Assembly (NCBI RefSeq): GCF_000243415.2
Contig: NZ_KI912270.1
Location: forward strand, 5,847,837 to 5,911,836
DNA length: 64,000 nucleotides
From: Mycolicibacterium tusciae JS617
Lineage (GTDB): Bacteria > Actinomycetota > Actinomycetes > Mycobacteriales > Mycobacteriaceae
Reading direction: 5' to 3'
The number at the start of each line of letters is the position of its first letter. Position 1 is the stretch's first letter. Positions 48,327 to 59,202 of the stretch are shown here, piece by piece. Below the pieces are notes generated by a model. It was given only the letters and a program-made list of their open reading frames with translations. It ran no database searches and was not told the DNA's origin. The translations under genes were made by a program, and so were the position numbers.

Positions 48327-49721
48327 CTAGGATTGGCCGTTATTCTGCGCGATCTCGCGCAGCACCCGCAACGCCGCGCCGATGTCGTCGGCAGGGATCG
48401 TGCGTAGCCCGGCAGGCACGGTCGTCACGCCGGGGGGCACCACGGCCAAGGTGAAGCCCAGCCGCGCGGCCTCGGCCAGACGTCGGTCCATGCCGGTGAC
48501 GCGTCGCAGATCGCCGGCCAGGCCGACCTCACCGATCGCGACGGCCGCGGCAGGCATCGGCAGGTCCATGCATGACGACGCGATCGCCAACGCCACCGCA
48601 AGGTCCGCGGACGGATCGGTCAATCGCATGCCCCCGACAGTGGAGAGGTAGATGTCGTTGGTGCCCACCGGTAGCTTCGCCCGCTTCTCCAGCACCGCGG
48701 TGATCATCGCCGCGCGCGACGAGTCGATACCGCTGACCGCCCGTCGCGGTGACCCGCTGGCCGGTGAGCCGAGCAGCGCTTGCACCTCACCGATCAACGG
48801 ACGCTTACCGTCGAGCGTAACCGTGACGGCCGTCCCCGACACCGGCTTGGGCCGCTGGTCGCGAAACAGCCCCGACGGGTCGGACACACACTCGATTCCG
48901 TTGTCGTGTAACAGAAAACAACCGACCTCGTCAGCGGCGCCGAATCGGTTCTTGACGCCGCGGACCATGCGAAGCGATGACTGACGGTCGCCCTCGAAAT
49001 GCAGGACGACGTCGACGAGATGCTCGAGTGAGCGTGGCCCCGCGATCGCGCCGTCCTTGGTGACGTGGCCGACCAGGATCATCGCCACGCCAGAGGTTGC
49101 GGCGGCCAGCCGGGCGTACTGGGTCAATGCCGTGGTCACCGCGCGCACCTGGGTGACGCCGCCGGTGACTCCTTCGGCCTCCGTCGTGGACATGGTTTGC
49201 ACCGAGTCGATGACAACGAGGGTGGGCTGCACCTCGTCGATATGGCCCAGCACGATCTGCAGGTCCGATTCGGCGGCCAGGTAGAGCTCGTCGTGTGTGC
49301 AACCGGTGCGCTCTGCCCTCATCCGGATCTGGCCGGCTGATTCCTCGCCCGAGAGATACAGCGAGCGCTTGCCGGCCTCTGCCCAGCGGTGCGCGACCTC
49401 CAGCAGCAGCGTCGACTTCCCGACCCCCGGATCACCCGCCAGCAGCATCACCGAGCCGGGGACCACCCCGCCTCCGAGGACCCGGTCGAGTTCGGTGATT
49501 CCGGTGTGGATGTGCCGGGTGTGGCCGGGATCGATCGAGCTGATCGGCACCGCCGACGAGGTTGGGGCCACCGCACGCCGCATCGATGAGCCGTTGACGG
49601 CGGAGAGGACCGCCATTTCGTCGACGGTGCCCCAGGTGCCGCAGTCCGCACAGCGGCCGACCCATTTCGCGGTGACGTGGTGGCATTCAGAGCAGCGATA
49701 CTGCGAACGCGCTTTGGCCAC
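48327..49721 (-). CDS. radA: DNA repair protein RadA
   Basis: 464 residues. Zinc finger Cys10, Cys13, Cys24 and Cys27, RecA-like core with Walker A GDPGVGKS (96-103), the RadA-specific KNRFG motif and a C-terminal Lon-like domain ([16 protein letters not shown] region). It acts in branch migration of recombination intermediates. Start GTG 49721. Confidence 0.96.
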   Translation of the reverse strand: MAKARSQYRCSECHHVTAKWVGRCADCGTWGTVDEMAVLSAVNGSSMRRAVAPTSSAVPISSIDPGHTRHIHTGITELDRVLGGGVVPGSVMLLAGDPGVGKSTLLLEVAHRWAEAGKRSLYLSGEESAGQIRMRAERTGCTHDELYLAAESDLQIVLGHIDEVQPTLVVIDSVQTMSTTEAEGVTGGVTQVRAVTTALTQYARLAAATSGVAMILVGHVTKDGAIAGPRSLEHLVDVVLHFEGDRQSSLRMVRGVKNRFGAADEVGCFLLHDNGIECVSDPSGLFRDQRPKPVSGTAVTVTLDGKRPLIGEVQALLGSPASGSPRRAVSGIDSSRAAMITAVLEKRAKLPVGTNDIYLSTVGGMRLTDPSADLAVALAIASSCMDLPMPAAAVAIGEVGLAGDLRRVTGMDRRLAEAARLGFTLAVVPPGVTTVPAGLRTIPADDIGAALRVLREIAQNNGQS

Positions 49722-49799
49722 GACAAGACGGTAGCCCCAGGGGCCGACAGAAACCCGAGAAAACCCCGTGGTGAGGTGCCGTGTCGCGCAGTGCCGCGG

Positions 49800-50363
49800 T
49801 CAGTGACCGCCTTCGCCGCCGCCGGAGTGGCCCGCGCTGCCGGCCTCTTCGCGCCGGGGGCTTTCACCAGCGGAGACCGGCACCGCGAAGGTGCCCGCGC
49901 CGGCCTGCTCGAACGTGAACGTGAAGTTGTACGTCAAGCCGTTGGTGATCGGCTTCGACAGTTGAACCGTGGCCTCCGCGGCCTCGGTCGTCTCGACACT
50001 TTCCAACGCAGTGATTTGCCCGTCGGGGGCGCCGACGACGAGCGTGGCTGTCGCAGGCAGCGCGGTGTCTCCGGTCAGCGACACCGCACCGATGTCGGAG
50101 GTGATCGATACCAGCTTGTCGTTGACGTCCGGAGAGTCGTTGGAGGCGACGAAGACCAGTTCGACGTCGCTGCCCGGCTGGGCGTAATCCGTCGTCAGGT
50201 CGACCCGCAGGTGAGCGTTGCGCACCGAGATGTTCCCGATGTTCGCGCTGGTGCCGTTCACCGCGGCTTCTTGCGTGGCTGTCTGGGATATCTGCCCGGA
50301 CCCGCAGCCGCTCAGCACGACGGCGGCTGCCAGTCCACAGGCGGCCAGTTTGAAGCGGTCCAC
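49800..50363 (-). CDS. lpqE: lipoprotein LpqE
   Basis: 187 residues. Signal peptide with lipobox LSGC, a beta-sandwich domain (about 40-165, [13 protein letters not shown]...) and a His/Gly/Glu tail SGGGEGGH that may bind metal. The domain looks like copper-chaperone or invasin-type immunoglobulin folds, but function is unknown. GTG 50363 follows GCAGGAGG. It is divergent from carD over 239 bp. Confidence 0.88.
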   Translation of the reverse strand: MDRFKLAACGLAAAVVLSGCGSGQISQTATQEAAVNGTSANIGNISVRNAHLRVDLTTDYAQPGSDVELVFVASNDSPDVNDKLVSITSDIGAVSLTGDTALPATATLVVGAPDGQITALESVETTEAAEATVQLSKPITNGLTYNFTFTFEQAGAGTFAVPVSAGESPRREEAGSAGHSGGGEGGH

Positions 50364-50533
50364 ACGTGCCTCCTGCTCGACGGACTCATGTATTCGACTA
50401 TGGACTGTAGTAGGTGCGCGTAGCAGGCGGTAGCTGAGGGCCGACGGACGGTCGGCAGTTTTCCGAAGCAGGCAGCGTGTTGCACGTATTCATCACCCTG
50501 TCAACCCCTAGTCTCGACCCGCAGTGCCCCTGA

Positions 50534-51091
<558 letters not shown>

Positions 51092-51104
51092 AGGCCCGTG
51101 AGGG

Positions 51105-51129
51105 CGATGAGCCGCTTGCGCGAAGAGCA
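51105..51129. repeat. short dispersed repeat, copy B (carD-ispF gap)
   Basis: CGATGAGCCGCTTGCGCGAAGAGCA fills most of the 38-bp gap where ispD would be. It matches the complement of the copy near 46344-46365 over its core. Confidence 0.6.
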
Positions 51130-51606
51130 GTGACTCTGCCCAGAGTCGGGCTCGGTACCGACGTACACCCGATCGAGGCCGGTAGGCCGTGTTGGGTGTT
51201 GTGCCTGCTGTTCGCTGACGCTGACGGCTGCGCCGGTCATTCCGACGGTGACGTAGCCGCTCATGCGCTGTGCGATGCCCTGCTTTCGGCCGCCGGGCTC
51301 GGCGATCTCGGCGACGTCTTCGGCACCGGACGTCCCGAGTGGCGCGACGCCAGCGGCGAGGACATGCTGCGCCACGTGCGTAGCCTGCTGGCCGCGGAGG
51401 GCTACCGCGTCGGCAACGCCGTCGTACAGGTCATCGGTAATCAGCCGAAGGTGGGTCCCCGCCGGGCCGAGGCGCAGAAGTTGCTGTCCGAGCTCCTCGA
51501 TGCCCCGGTATCGGTGTCGGCGACCACGACCGACGGCCTGGGTCTGACCGGACGTGGTGAAGGTTTGGCGGCGATCGCGACGGCACTGGTCATTTCCGCT
51601 GAATAG
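51130..51606 (+). CDS. ispF: 2-C-methyl-D-erythritol 2,4-cyclodiphosphate synthase
   Basis: 158 residues from GTG 51130. Metal ligands DVH (11-13) and His in [15 protein letters not shown]/diphosphate-site elements VGPRRAEAQ and [18 protein letters not shown]. It converts CDP-ME-2-phosphate to MEcPP in the MEP isoprenoid pathway. The N-terminal part after [12 protein letters not shown] is canonical, while [13 protein letters not shown] is slightly unusual. ispD is absent upstream. Confidence 0.94.
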   Translation: MTLPRVGLGTDVHPIEAGRPCWVLCLLFADADGCAGHSDGDVAAHALCDALLSAAGLGDLGDVFGTGRPEWRDASGEDMLRHVRSLLAAEGYRVGNAVVQVIGNQPKVGPRRAEAQKLLSELLDAPVSVSATTTDGLGLTGRGEGLAAIATALVISAE

Positions 51607-51652
51607 TCCCGGTAAGCTGGCCCGTCGTGAGCGGAGCGAACGGTTGGCCAGG

Positions 51653-53053
51653 ATGACCGACCTGCGGCTATACGACACGATGGCGGGCGCCGTCCGCGAC
51701 TTCGTGCCGGTGCGCCCCGGCCACGTATCGATTTATCTCTGCGGCGCCACAGTGCAGGGGCTGCCCCACATCGGGCACGTCCGCAGCGGGGTCGCATTCG
51801 ACGTCCTGCGGCGCTGGCTGATGGCCAAGGGTTTGGACGTCGCGTTCATCCGCAACGTCACCGACATCGACGACAAGATCCTCAACAAGGCCGCCGATGC
51901 AGGCAGACCCTGGTGGGAATGGGCGGCCACCTACGAGCGCGCGTTCTCGGCCGCCTACGACGCCCTGGGCGTGCTTCCGCCATCGGCTGAGCCTCGCGCC
52001 ACCGGGCACATCACCCAGATCATCGAGCTGATCGATCGACTCATCGAGCGTGGCCATGCCTATGCCGGTGGCGGCGACGTCTACTTCAATGTGCTCAGCC
52101 TGTCGGACTACGGAAAGCTCTCGGGCCACCGGATCGACGATGTGCACCAGGGCGAAGGCGTCGCCACCGGTAAGCGCGACGAGCGCGACTTCACACTGTG
52201 GAAGGGCGCGAAGCCCGGTGAGCCGTCCTGGCCGACGCCGTGGGGACGCGGCCGCCCGGGCTGGCACACCGAATGCGTCGCCATGTGCGAGGCCTACCTC
52301 GGTGCCGAGTTCGACATCCACGCCGGCGGCATGGATCTCGTCTTCCCGCACCATGAGAACGAGATCGCGCAGGCCGAGGCCGCGGGCGATCCATTCGCCC
52401 GGTTCTGGCTGCACAACGGCTGGGTGACCATGGGCGGCGAAAAGATGAGCAAGTCGCTTGGCAATGTGCTGGCCATACCGGCTGTGCTGCAACGGGTTCG
52501 GGCTGCAGAACTGCGCTACTACCTCGGCAGCGCACACTACCGGTCGATGCTGGAATTCAGCGAGACTGCTCTGCAGGACGCTGCGAAGGCCTACACGGGG
52601 ATCGAGGACTTCTTGCACCGGGTGCGCAACCGGGTCGGCGCGGTGGTGCCGGGCGAGTGGACACCGAAGTTCGCGGCCGCACTCGACGACGACCTCGCGG
52701 TGCCGATCGCGCTCGCCGAAGTCCACGCCGCACGCGCAGAGGGAAACCGGGCACTGGACGCCGGAGACCACGAAACCGCACTGGCGCAGGCGATGTCGAT
52801 CCGAACCATGATGGGGATCCTCGGCGCCGATCCGCTCGACGAGCGCTGGGAATCCAAGGACGAGACGTCGGCCGCACTGGCCGCCGTCGACGTACTCGTG
52901 CAGGCCGAGGTGGCGCGTCGCGCGGATGCGCGGACACGACGTGACTGGGCGGAGGCCGACGCGATCCGCGACCGCCTCAAGGACGCCGGGATCGAAGTCA
53001 CCGATACCGGTGACGGACCGCAATGGACACTGCTGGACGGTTACACCAAATAA
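51653..53053 (+). CDS. cysS: cysteinyl-tRNA synthetase
   Basis: 466 residues. HIGH-type motif in [11 protein letters not shown], zinc site with YLCGATVQG and [19 protein letters not shown], and KMSKS in [11 protein letters not shown]. It charges tRNA-Cys. ATG 51653 is the family start (MTDLRLYDT). A purine-rich spacer with GAGCGGAGCGAACGG lies upstream. Its TAA shares a base with the rlmB ATG (TAATG). Confidence 0.96.
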   Translation: MTDLRLYDTMAGAVRDFVPVRPGHVSIYLCGATVQGLPHIGHVRSGVAFDVLRRWLMAKGLDVAFIRNVTDIDDKILNKAADAGRPWWEWAATYERAFSAAYDALGVLPPSAEPRATGHITQIIELIDRLIERGHAYAGGGDVYFNVLSLSDYGKLSGHRIDDVHQGEGVATGKRDERDFTLWKGAKPGEPSWPTPWGRGRPGWHTECVAMCEAYLGAEFDIHAGGMDLVFPHHENEIAQAEAAGDPFARFWLHNGWVTMGGEKMSKSLGNVLAIPAVLQRVRAAELRYYLGSAHYRSMLEFSETALQDAAKAYTGIEDFLHRVRNRVGAVVPGEWTPKFAAALDDDLAVPIALAEVHAARAEGNRALDAGDHETALAQAMSIRTMMGILGADPLDERWESKDETSAALAAVDVLVQAEVARRADARTRRDWAEADAIRDRLKDAGIEVTDTGDGPQWTLLDGYTK

Positions 53054-53994
53054 TGGCCGGAAACTCCAAACGCCGAGGCGCGATACGCAAAGCGGGCACC
53101 AAGAAGGGGCCGACCGTCGGATCGGGCGGGGTGCGCCGTCGCGGCCTCGAGGGCAAGGGGGCCACGCCGGCCGCCAAGGACCGGTCTCACCATCCCGCGG
53201 CGAAACGCGCCGCCAAGGCGGCCAGGCAGCAGCGCAGTCGTCAACGCAAGACAGATGATGTCGAATTGGTGCTCGGGCGCAACCCCGTCGTGGAGTGCCT
53301 GCGTGCGGGCGTCCCCGCCGCCGCCCTCTACGTCGCGCTCGGCGCGGACTCCGATGAACGCCTAACCGAATCCGTCACTCGCGCAGCAGATACCGGGATC
53401 CCGATCCTCGAGGTGCCCAAGCCCGACCTCGACCGGATGAGCACGAACGGGTTGCATCAGGGCATCGCGTTGCAGGTGCCGCCGTATGACTATGCGCATC
53501 CCGACGACATGCTGAAGTCGGCGACCACCGACGTGTCACCGGCAATGCTGGTAGCCCTCGACAACATCACCGACCCGCGCAACCTCGGCGCCATTGTGCG
53601 GTCGGTGTCCGCATTCGGTGGCCACGGCGTGTTGATTCCCCAGCGGCGCTCGGCGTCGGTGACAGCGGTCGCGTGGCGTACCAGTGCGGGCGCGGCAGCG
53701 CGGCTCCCGGTTGCCAGGGCAACGAATCTCAATCGCACGCTGAAGGATTGGGGCAACGCGGGCCTGCAGGTGGTCGGTCTGGACGCCCGTGGCGACATCA
53801 CCATCGACGAACTGGATGGGGAGGGTCCGATACTCGTTGTCGTCGGTTCGGAGGGCAAGGGGCTGTCGCGGCTGGTCCGGGAGAACTGCGATGCCATCGT
53901 GTCGATCCCGATGGCCGGCCCGACCGAATCGCTGAACGCCTCGGTGGCCGCGGGCGTGGTACTCGCCGAAATCGCCCGCCAGCGCCGGAGTTAA
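53053..53994 (+). CDS. rlmB: 23S rRNA 2'-O-ribose methyltransferase (SpoU/TrmH family, RlmB type)
   Basis: 313 residues. A very basic N-terminal extension (1-70, Lys/Arg/Gly-rich) may bind RNA. The substrate-binding domain follows ([17 protein letters not shown]), then the SPOUT knot with [28 protein letters not shown] and [15 protein letters not shown], the SAM-binding signatures. It probably methylates G2251 of 23S rRNA. It is the Rv3579c equivalent, coupled to cysS. Confidence 0.93.
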   Translation: MAGNSKRRGAIRKAGTKKGPTVGSGGVRRRGLEGKGATPAAKDRSHHPAAKRAAKAARQQRSRQRKTDDVELVLGRNPVVECLRAGVPAAALYVALGADSDERLTESVTRAADTGIPILEVPKPDLDRMSTNGLHQGIALQVPPYDYAHPDDMLKSATTDVSPAMLVALDNITDPRNLGAIVRSVSAFGGHGVLIPQRRSASVTAVAWRTSAGAAARLPVARATNLNRTLKDWGNAGLQVVGLDARGDITIDELDGEGPILVVVGSEGKGLSRLVRENCDAIVSIPMAGPTESLNASVAAGVVLAEIARQRRS

Positions 53995-54018
53995 CGCGCG
54001 AGCGCCGGTTTGAGCGCG
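53988..54018. repeat. degenerate 20-bp duplication across the rlmB stop
   Basis: CGCCGGAGTTAACGCGCGAG is followed by CGCCGGTTTGAGCGCGG, a diverged second copy. The first copy holds the rlmB TAA. Confidence 0.5.
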
Positions 54019-54027
54019 GTACCCGGC

Positions 54028-55269
54028 CTACACACCGAACAACTCGATGCCGAGCCACAGCCCCGTGACGGACGCGAGCAGAGTCAACGGCACCGTGCAC
54101 AGCCCGATGCGGGTGAACTCGACGAACCCGGCGGGCATCTCCCTGCGAACGACGCCACGCCACAGCAGGTTGGCCAGTGATCCGACGTAGGTCAGATTCG
54201 GCCCGATATTGACCCCGACCAGGACGGCGAGCACGGCGGCCGGGCCTGACGCCGCGACCAGTGGAAGCATCACCAGGACTGCGGGCAGGTTGTTGACGAG
54301 GTTGGACAACACGGCGGCGATCGCGGCGATCCCGAGAAGCGCGGACAGGGTGCTCCCGGTGGGCAGCATGTCGCGCATCGCGGAGTCGAGGCCGTGCAGC
54401 ATCACCGCATCGACGACGACGCCGAGGCACAGCACGAATGCCAGGAACGGTGCGTCCACCGCGGTCGCGATGCGAGTGACGGTGGTGTCGCGGCGCGCGA
54501 GCGCCCGCACGCCCAGGACAGTCGCACCGGCCAGGGCCGCCCAGGCAGGGGAATGCCCGAAAAACGAGGTCACCGCGAAGCCGGCGAGGGTGAGCCCGAG
54601 CACGACCAGAACGAAGACCGGTACATCCACCCGGTCGGAGTCGTCGACCTGCTTGGGTCCGATCGACAGGTCGCTCTTGAAAATCCAACGCAAGAGCAGG
54701 AATTCGACGGCGATCGCCGCTAGCCAGGGCAGAGTCATGACCGCGGCGAAATGCAGGAACGACAGGCCCGCGGCCGTGAACGCCAACAGGTTGGTCAGGT
54801 TCGAAACCGGCAGCAGCAGCGACGCGCTGTTGGCCAGGTGAGCGGTGGCATACGCGTGTGGTCTGGCCGGCACCGCCGACGTCCGTGCCGTCGCGAGCAC
54901 GACGGGTGTCAGCAGCACGACCGTCGCATCGAGACTCAGGATTGCCGTGGTCGTCGACGCGACGACGAACACCATGGACAGCAGGTGTTTGGGGTTGCCC
55001 GCGCTGAACCGCGCCATCGCGGCCCCGGCCGCACGAAACAGTCCCTCGTCGTCGCACAGCCGCGCCAACACCAGGATGGCGGCGAGAAAGCCCACGACCG
55101 GCAGCAGCCGGTTCACCTCGGCGATGGCCTCGGGTGCAGTGATGACGCCTGTCGCGATGAGCGTTGCCGCGGCCGGGATTGCGACGATGGCCTCGGGCCA
55201 CCCGTGCGGTCGCATGATGGCGAACAGCAGTACAACGGCGAGTGCGACGAGCGCCAGGCTCAATTCCAC
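54028..55269 (-). CDS. ArsB/NhaD-type permease (ion-transporter superfamily)
   Basis: 413 residues with about eleven transmembrane helices. ArsB-like motifs: SLDATVVLLTPVV and LANSASLLLPVSNLTNLL in the first half, NLVNNLPAVLVMLP and GVNIGPNLTYVGSLANLLW in the second, an inverted-repeat organisation. It is the positional equivalent of M. tuberculosis arsB2 (Rv3578). No arsR or arsC is nearby, so arsenite specificity is not supported; another anion is possible. Start GTG 55269 overlaps the MBL gene end by 10 bp. Confidence 0.9.
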   Translation of the reverse strand: MELSLALVALAVVLLFAIMRPHGWPEAIVAIPAAATLIATGVITAPEAIAEVNRLLPVVGFLAAILVLARLCDDEGLFRAAGAAMARFSAGNPKHLLSMVFVVASTTTAILSLDATVVLLTPVVLATARTSAVPARPHAYATAHLANSASLLLPVSNLTNLLAFTAAGLSFLHFAAVMTLPWLAAIAVEFLLLRWIFKSDLSIGPKQVDDSDRVDVPVFVLVVLGLTLAGFAVTSFFGHSPAWAALAGATVLGVRALARRDTTVTRIATAVDAPFLAFVLCLGVVVDAVMLHGLDSAMRDMLPTGSTLSALLGIAAIAAVLSNLVNNLPAVLVMLPLVAASGPAAVLAVLVGVNIGPNLTYVGSLANLLWRGVVRREMPAGFVEFTRIGLCTVPLTLLASVTGLWLGIELFGV

Positions 55270-56180
55270 GGGTCTGCGCGCTGCCAGAGCGTTGGCAGAT
55301 GCAGCGCGACGTCGTCCGCCCGCGCCAGCCGGGACAGCACCCGCATGGTCACGTCCAGATCGTCACCCGCGTACGGCAATGCGCGCAGCGGCTTGTGCAG
55401 GGGGCGGAAGAAGTCGTCCCAGTGCGTCAGCACGGCGCGGCGCGCTCCGACGGCGCGCACCGCTTCCGCCCAATAGTCGATCAGATATTGCTCCGGCTGG
55501 ACGCCGAGTTGGCCGACCCCGAGGTACACGACGTCTGCGCGTTGACCGGCTAGCGCACCGGGAACGAAGCCTGCGCTGCCGACAATCAGCAGACGCTGGT
55601 CGGACGGCCGGTGGTGCACCAGCGTCGACCAGGCTTCACCGCACTTGTAGGCCGACGCCCGCACGGGTGGCGCGAGCGGTGCGGTGATGACGCCGGGAAA
55701 GCGATCGGGTGGGCAGTGCTCGGACTCGATCAGCGTGACGTCGTATGCCCCAAGGGTTATCGACTCGCCGGGTGTGACCACGACGAGGCGGTCGTCGGGC
55801 AGCCCGTGCCCGCGGCCCACCTGACGCGCCGACGTTCCACCGACAACTGTCGCGCCGGTGCGCTCGGCGACGACGGCGGTGTCCATCGCGTGGTCGAAGT
55901 GGGTGTGTACCGGAATCACCGCCTCTAGGCGCCGCACCCCGATGCGCGCCAGGGATCCGTCGATGCGGGGCGCCGACGGCGACAACGTCCGCAGCCCGAC
56001 CTCGGCAAGGCTCGGCCGGGAGAAGAAGCCGTCGGTCATCACGGCCGATTCGCCGTCGTCGATCAGCAGCGTGGTGACGCCCGCCCAAGTGACGGTCAAC
56101 GGCGCGCCGTCGCGCGCGGCAGGCGCGTCGAAGTAGCCGGCGTAGTCGGCCAGGTTCGGCCTGCCGAGCTTCAAGCGCAT
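55260..56180 (-). CDS. metallo-beta-lactamase-fold hydrolase
   Basis: 306 residues. The zinc-binding motif HTHFDH lies in PVHTHFDHAMDTAVV, and further ligands are in ESEHCPP and VLTHWDDFF. It resembles UlaG/NAPE-PLD-like cytoplasmic hydrolases. Rv3577 equivalent. Substrate unknown. Coupled to the downstream permease by a 10-bp overlap. Confidence 0.9.
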   Translation of the reverse strand: MRLKLGRPNLADYAGYFDAPAARDGAPLTVTWAGVTTLLIDDGESAVMTDGFFSRPSLAEVGLRTLSPSAPRIDGSLARIGVRRLEAVIPVHTHFDHAMDTAVVAERTGATVVGGTSARQVGRGHGLPDDRLVVVTPGESITLGAYDVTLIESEHCPPDRFPGVITAPLAPPVRASAYKCGEAWSTLVHHRPSDQRLLIVGSAGFVPGALAGQRADVVYLGVGQLGVQPEQYLIDYWAEAVRAVGARRAVLTHWDDFFRPLHKPLRALPYAGDDLDVTMRVLSRLARADDVALHLPTLWQRADPWN

Positions 56181-56197
56181 AGCGCCAGCCTATGGGG

Positions 56198-56596
56198 TCA
56201 GAACACCGGCCTTGGCACCAGCACGACGCGCCATCGGTCAGGATCCTCGAAGGTCAGCACACCTACCCCGGCCCAATACGGATTCTCGGCGTCGACGGGT
56301 TGGTGCCCGGCCAGCGCCAGCCTTTCGACGACCTCGTACATCTGCGCATCACCGCGGAAATAGAGGACGAGCAGATTCTCGCGCGACGGCGCCGGGCAGG
56401 GACTGCCGTCGACGTGTGAGGTGAACTCGAGGTGGCAGTCGACGTCCGGTAACCCGATCATCACGCCGTCGTATCCGGCGTGGTTGGAGAACCGGTAGAT
56501 CACCGGCAAGCCCAAGGCGTCGGTGTAGAACCGCTCGACTTCGGCAAGTCGATCGGTAGGCCTGGCGATCCGCACCTGCGCCACTGCGGTGTTCAT
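56198..56596 (-). CDS. VOC-family (glyoxalase/bleomycin-resistance fold) protein
   Basis: 132 residues with two beta-alpha-beta-beta-beta modules: ARPTDRLAEVERFYTDALGLPVIYRF and NPYWAGVGVLTFEDPDRWRVVL. A metal site is possible (His/Glu in CHLEFTSH). The fold covers dioxygenases, isomerases and antibiotic-binding proteins; no specific function can be given. Confidence 0.88.
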   Translation of the reverse strand: MNTAVAQVRIARPTDRLAEVERFYTDALGLPVIYRFSNHAGYDGVMIGLPDVDCHLEFTSHVDGSPCPAPSRENLLVLYFRGDAQMYEVVERLALAGHQPVDAENPYWAGVGVLTFEDPDRWRVVLVPRPVF

Positions 56597-56667
56597 GTCC
56601 GGAAGTCTGCAACCTCAATGGAGCTTTAGGTCAATGGCGATTGCTGCCCTAGCGGTATGGTTCGCGT

Positions 56668-57711
56668 GTGCGCGTGACGAACATCCCCGTTATCGCGCTG
56701 ACTGGTTATCTCGGCGCCGGTAAGACCAGCCTGCTGAACCATGTCCTGCGGACCCCGAGAGCGCGAGTCGGCGTGATCATCAACGACTTTGGCGCGCTCA
56801 ACGTAGATGCCGGACTGGTCACCGGCCAGATCGACGAACCCAGCTCGATCACTGGTGGCTGTGTCTGCTGCCTGCCGGACAACGGCGGACTCGACGAGGC
56901 GCTGACCAAGCTCGCCGATCCACGGCTTGACCTCGACGCCATCATCGTCGAGACCAGCGGCCTGGCCGACCCAGTCGCCGTGGCGCGGCTGATCCGCTTC
57001 AGCGGCGTGGCCGGCGTGCGGGCGGGGGGCATTGTCGATGTCATCGACGCCACCACCCACTTCGATGTGGTGGACTGCAATTCAAGTCCGCCGGCACGGT
57101 ATGCCGCGGCATCGTTGATAGTCGTCAACAAGCTGGATCAACTACCCGCGACCGACCGGCTACCGACGCTCGAGCGAATCGAGCAGCGTGTCCGCGAACG
57201 CAATCCTGTCGCGCCAGTCGTTGGCACGGTCGGCGCGCGAATCGATCCCGCGCTGCTGTATGACCTGCCGGGGGCGGCGGACGAGCCGGGCCAGCTCTCG
57301 CTTCGGGAACTGCTCTTCGACTCCGCGGCCGACGATGCGCCGCATGCTCACACCCATGACAACCATGCCAACGCCGTCGCCGTCACAGTCACCAGCTCTG
57401 GGTGCATCGACCCGGGGAAACTTGTTGACCTGCTGGAGAATCCACCGCCCGGGGTATATCGAGTCAAGGGCACGATCGCCGTGCGATATCGCTCCGCAGT
57501 GCGGACCTACGTTGCGAATCTGGTTGGTACGGCTATTCACATCGCTACCGCTCCGGCAACGGCGACGGCGAACAGTCTCGTTGCCATCGGGATGAATCTC
57601 GACACCGAGCGCGTGCGCGACTGTCTTCACACCGTGCTTGGTCCAAATGACGGGAACGCCCCGGCCGACGCACTTCGCCGCCTACAGCGCTATCGCCGTC
57701 TCAGCCTTTGA
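56668..57711 (+). CDS. CobW/COG0523 GTPase metallochaperone
   Basis: 347 residues. Walker A GYLGAGKT (13-20), the metal-binding GCVCC (64-68), Walker B IIVETSGLADP, and NKLD for guanine. A His-rich loop HAHTHDNHAN (about 226-235) separates the GTPase and CobW-C domains. COG0523 proteins deliver Zn or Co to client enzymes. No obvious Zur-type palindrome lies in the 71-bp upstream gap. The nearby bluB makes a cobalt/B12 link possible, while the zinc ABC system suggests zinc. Confidence 0.9.
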   Translation: MRVTNIPVIALTGYLGAGKTSLLNHVLRTPRARVGVIINDFGALNVDAGLVTGQIDEPSSITGGCVCCLPDNGGLDEALTKLADPRLDLDAIIVETSGLADPVAVARLIRFSGVAGVRAGGIVDVIDATTHFDVVDCNSSPPARYAAASLIVVNKLDQLPATDRLPTLERIEQRVRERNPVAPVVGTVGARIDPALLYDLPGAADEPGQLSLRELLFDSAADDAPHAHTHDNHANAVAVTVTSSGCIDPGKLVDLLENPPPGVYRVKGTIAVRYRSAVRTYVANLVGTAIHIATAPATATANSLVAIGMNLDTERVRDCLHTVLGPNDGNAPADALRRLQRYRRLSL

Positions 57712-57717
57712 GAGCGT

Positions 57718-58473
57718 TTAGACGAAGGGTGAGATCTCGACTCCGTCGGCTCTCAACCGCTCACGAACCGCGTTGGCGATCTGCACAGCGCCCGGTGAAT
57801 CCCCGTGCACGCAAACTGATTCGACAGCGATCGGAATCATCGATCCGTCGGCTGCGGCCACCCGGCCCGCGGTGACCATCGACGACACTCGGTGCGCGAT
57901 CTCCTCGACGTCATGCAGCACAGCGTTAGGCAGTCGTCGCGATACCAGCTGTCCATCGGAGCGATACGCGCGGTCGGCGAACGCCTCGGACACGGTACGC
58001 AGACCGAGGTCGCCGGCGTCGGCGAAGAACACCGAACCGGACAGGCCCAGCACGGGAAGGGCCGGGTCGACGGCGTGTACCGCCTCGGCGACCGCCCGTG
58101 CCTGATCGTGATTGGTGACGATCGTGTTGTACAGTGCGCCATGGGGTTTGACGTAGCTGACCGTCGACCCGCAGACCTGCGCGATCGCCTGCAGTGCGCC
58201 GATTTGGTAGATCACGTCGGCCTTGAGGTCTTCTGGGTCGGCATCGATGAAGCGTCTGCCGAATCCGGCAAGGTCGCGGTAGCTGACCTGCGCGCCGATC
58301 CGCACACCGCGTTCGGCGGCCGCCCGGCACGTCCGCAGCAACAGCTTCGGGTCCCCCGCGTGGAAGCCGCAGGCGACGTTGGCGCTGGTGACGACGTCGA
58401 GCATGGCGTCGTCGTCACCGAGCTTCCACACTCCGAAGCTCTCGCCCAGATCGGCGTTGAGATCGACTGTCAC
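57718..58473 (-). CDS. pxpA: 5-oxoprolinase subunit PxpA (LamB/YcsF family)
   Basis: 251 residues. Opening VDLNADLGESFG, then ANVACGFHAGDP, IGAQVSYRDLAGFGRR, VKPHGALYN and ESVCVHGDSPGAV are LamB/YcsF signatures. With PxpB and PxpC it hydrolyses 5-oxoproline to glutamate; those two subunits are not in the window. GTG 58473 overlaps the bluB stop (GTGA). The longer open frame to 59781 crosses other genes and was rejected. Confidence 0.93.
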   Translation of the reverse strand: MTVDLNADLGESFGVWKLGDDDAMLDVVTSANVACGFHAGDPKLLLRTCRAAAERGVRIGAQVSYRDLAGFGRRFIDADPEDLKADVIYQIGALQAIAQVCGSTVSYVKPHGALYNTIVTNHDQARAVAEAVHAVDPALPVLGLSGSVFFADAGDLGLRTVSEAFADRAYRSDGQLVSRRLPNAVLHDVEEIAHRVSSMVTAGRVAAADGSMIPIAVESVCVHGDSPGAVQIANAVRERLRADGVEISPFV

Positions 58474-59144
58474 GTCGACCAGCCTACGATCGGCGCGGGC
58501 GTGACCCAGCTGTTCTCGGATACGAATTCGCCGAGCGGCCGCGCGTGCGCCCAGTCGTCGATCTCGAGTTGCGGGTGGTCGGGGAACTCCGGCACCGGCC
58601 CGAGGCACAACACGGCGACGGCCTCGGCGTCGTCGGGCAGACCGAGCAACTCGCCAAGCCGGTGCGGATCGAAGATCGACACCCATCCCATACCGAGACC
58701 TTCGGCACGAGCGGCCAGCCACAGGTTCTGGATGGCGCACGACACCGACGCGAGGTCCATGTGCGGCATCGTGCGTCTGCCGAAAACGTGGGCACCCCTG
58801 CCGTCGCGCAGTGCGACAACGAACAGCTCGGCGCAGTCCAGAATGCCCTCGACCTTGAGGGCCAGGAACTCGTCTTTGCGCGGACCCAGCGCCTCCGCTG
58901 TGCGCTGTCGCTCCTCGTCGACGATGGCTGCAATCTGACCGCGCAGGGCGCCTTCGGTGATCCGGATGAACCGCCACGGCTGCATCAGCCCGACGCTGGG
59001 CGCGGCATGTGCCGCCTGCAGCAACCGTGTCAGCACCTCCTCGGATACCGACGCGTCGGGGACGAAGCGACGCATATCGCGGCGTTCGGCGATCACCCGG
59101 TAAATCGCGCCTCGCTCCGCAGGGCTGAACGCGTGATCGGTCAC
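58470..59144 (-). CDS. bluB: 5,6-dimethylbenzimidazole synthase-type nitroreductase (BluB)
   Basis: 224 residues. BluB signatures: RRDMRRFVPDASV, APSVGLMQPWRFI, MDLASVSCAIQNLWLAARAEGLGMGWVSIF. BluB cleaves reduced FMN with O2 to form the lower ligand of B12. This fits B12 synthesis implied by the cobalamin riboswitch at 37.9 kb. Coupled to pxpA by a 4-bp overlap. Confidence 0.9.
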   Translation of the reverse strand: MTDHAFSPAERGAIYRVIAERRDMRRFVPDASVSEEVLTRLLQAAHAAPSVGLMQPWRFIRITEGALRGQIAAIVDEERQRTAEALGPRKDEFLALKVEGILDCAELFVVALRDGRGAHVFGRRTMPHMDLASVSCAIQNLWLAARAEGLGMGWVSIFDPHRLGELLGLPDDAEAVAVLCLGPVPEFPDHPQLEIDDWAHARPLGEFVSENSWVTPAPIVGWST

Positions 59145-59202
59145 CCGGTAAGCCTAGGAGCCGCGCGGCCGGCGACATCCAACCAGGTGGCACGATCGAA
59201 GG

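Noticed and set aside
51607..51652. T-box leader upstream of cysS
   Set aside because: The gap is only 46 bp and lacks the T-box sequence and a terminator hairpin.
56597..56667. Zur operator upstream of the CobW gene
   Set aside because: No inverted repeat resembling TGAAAATCATTTTCA could be found in the 71-bp gap.
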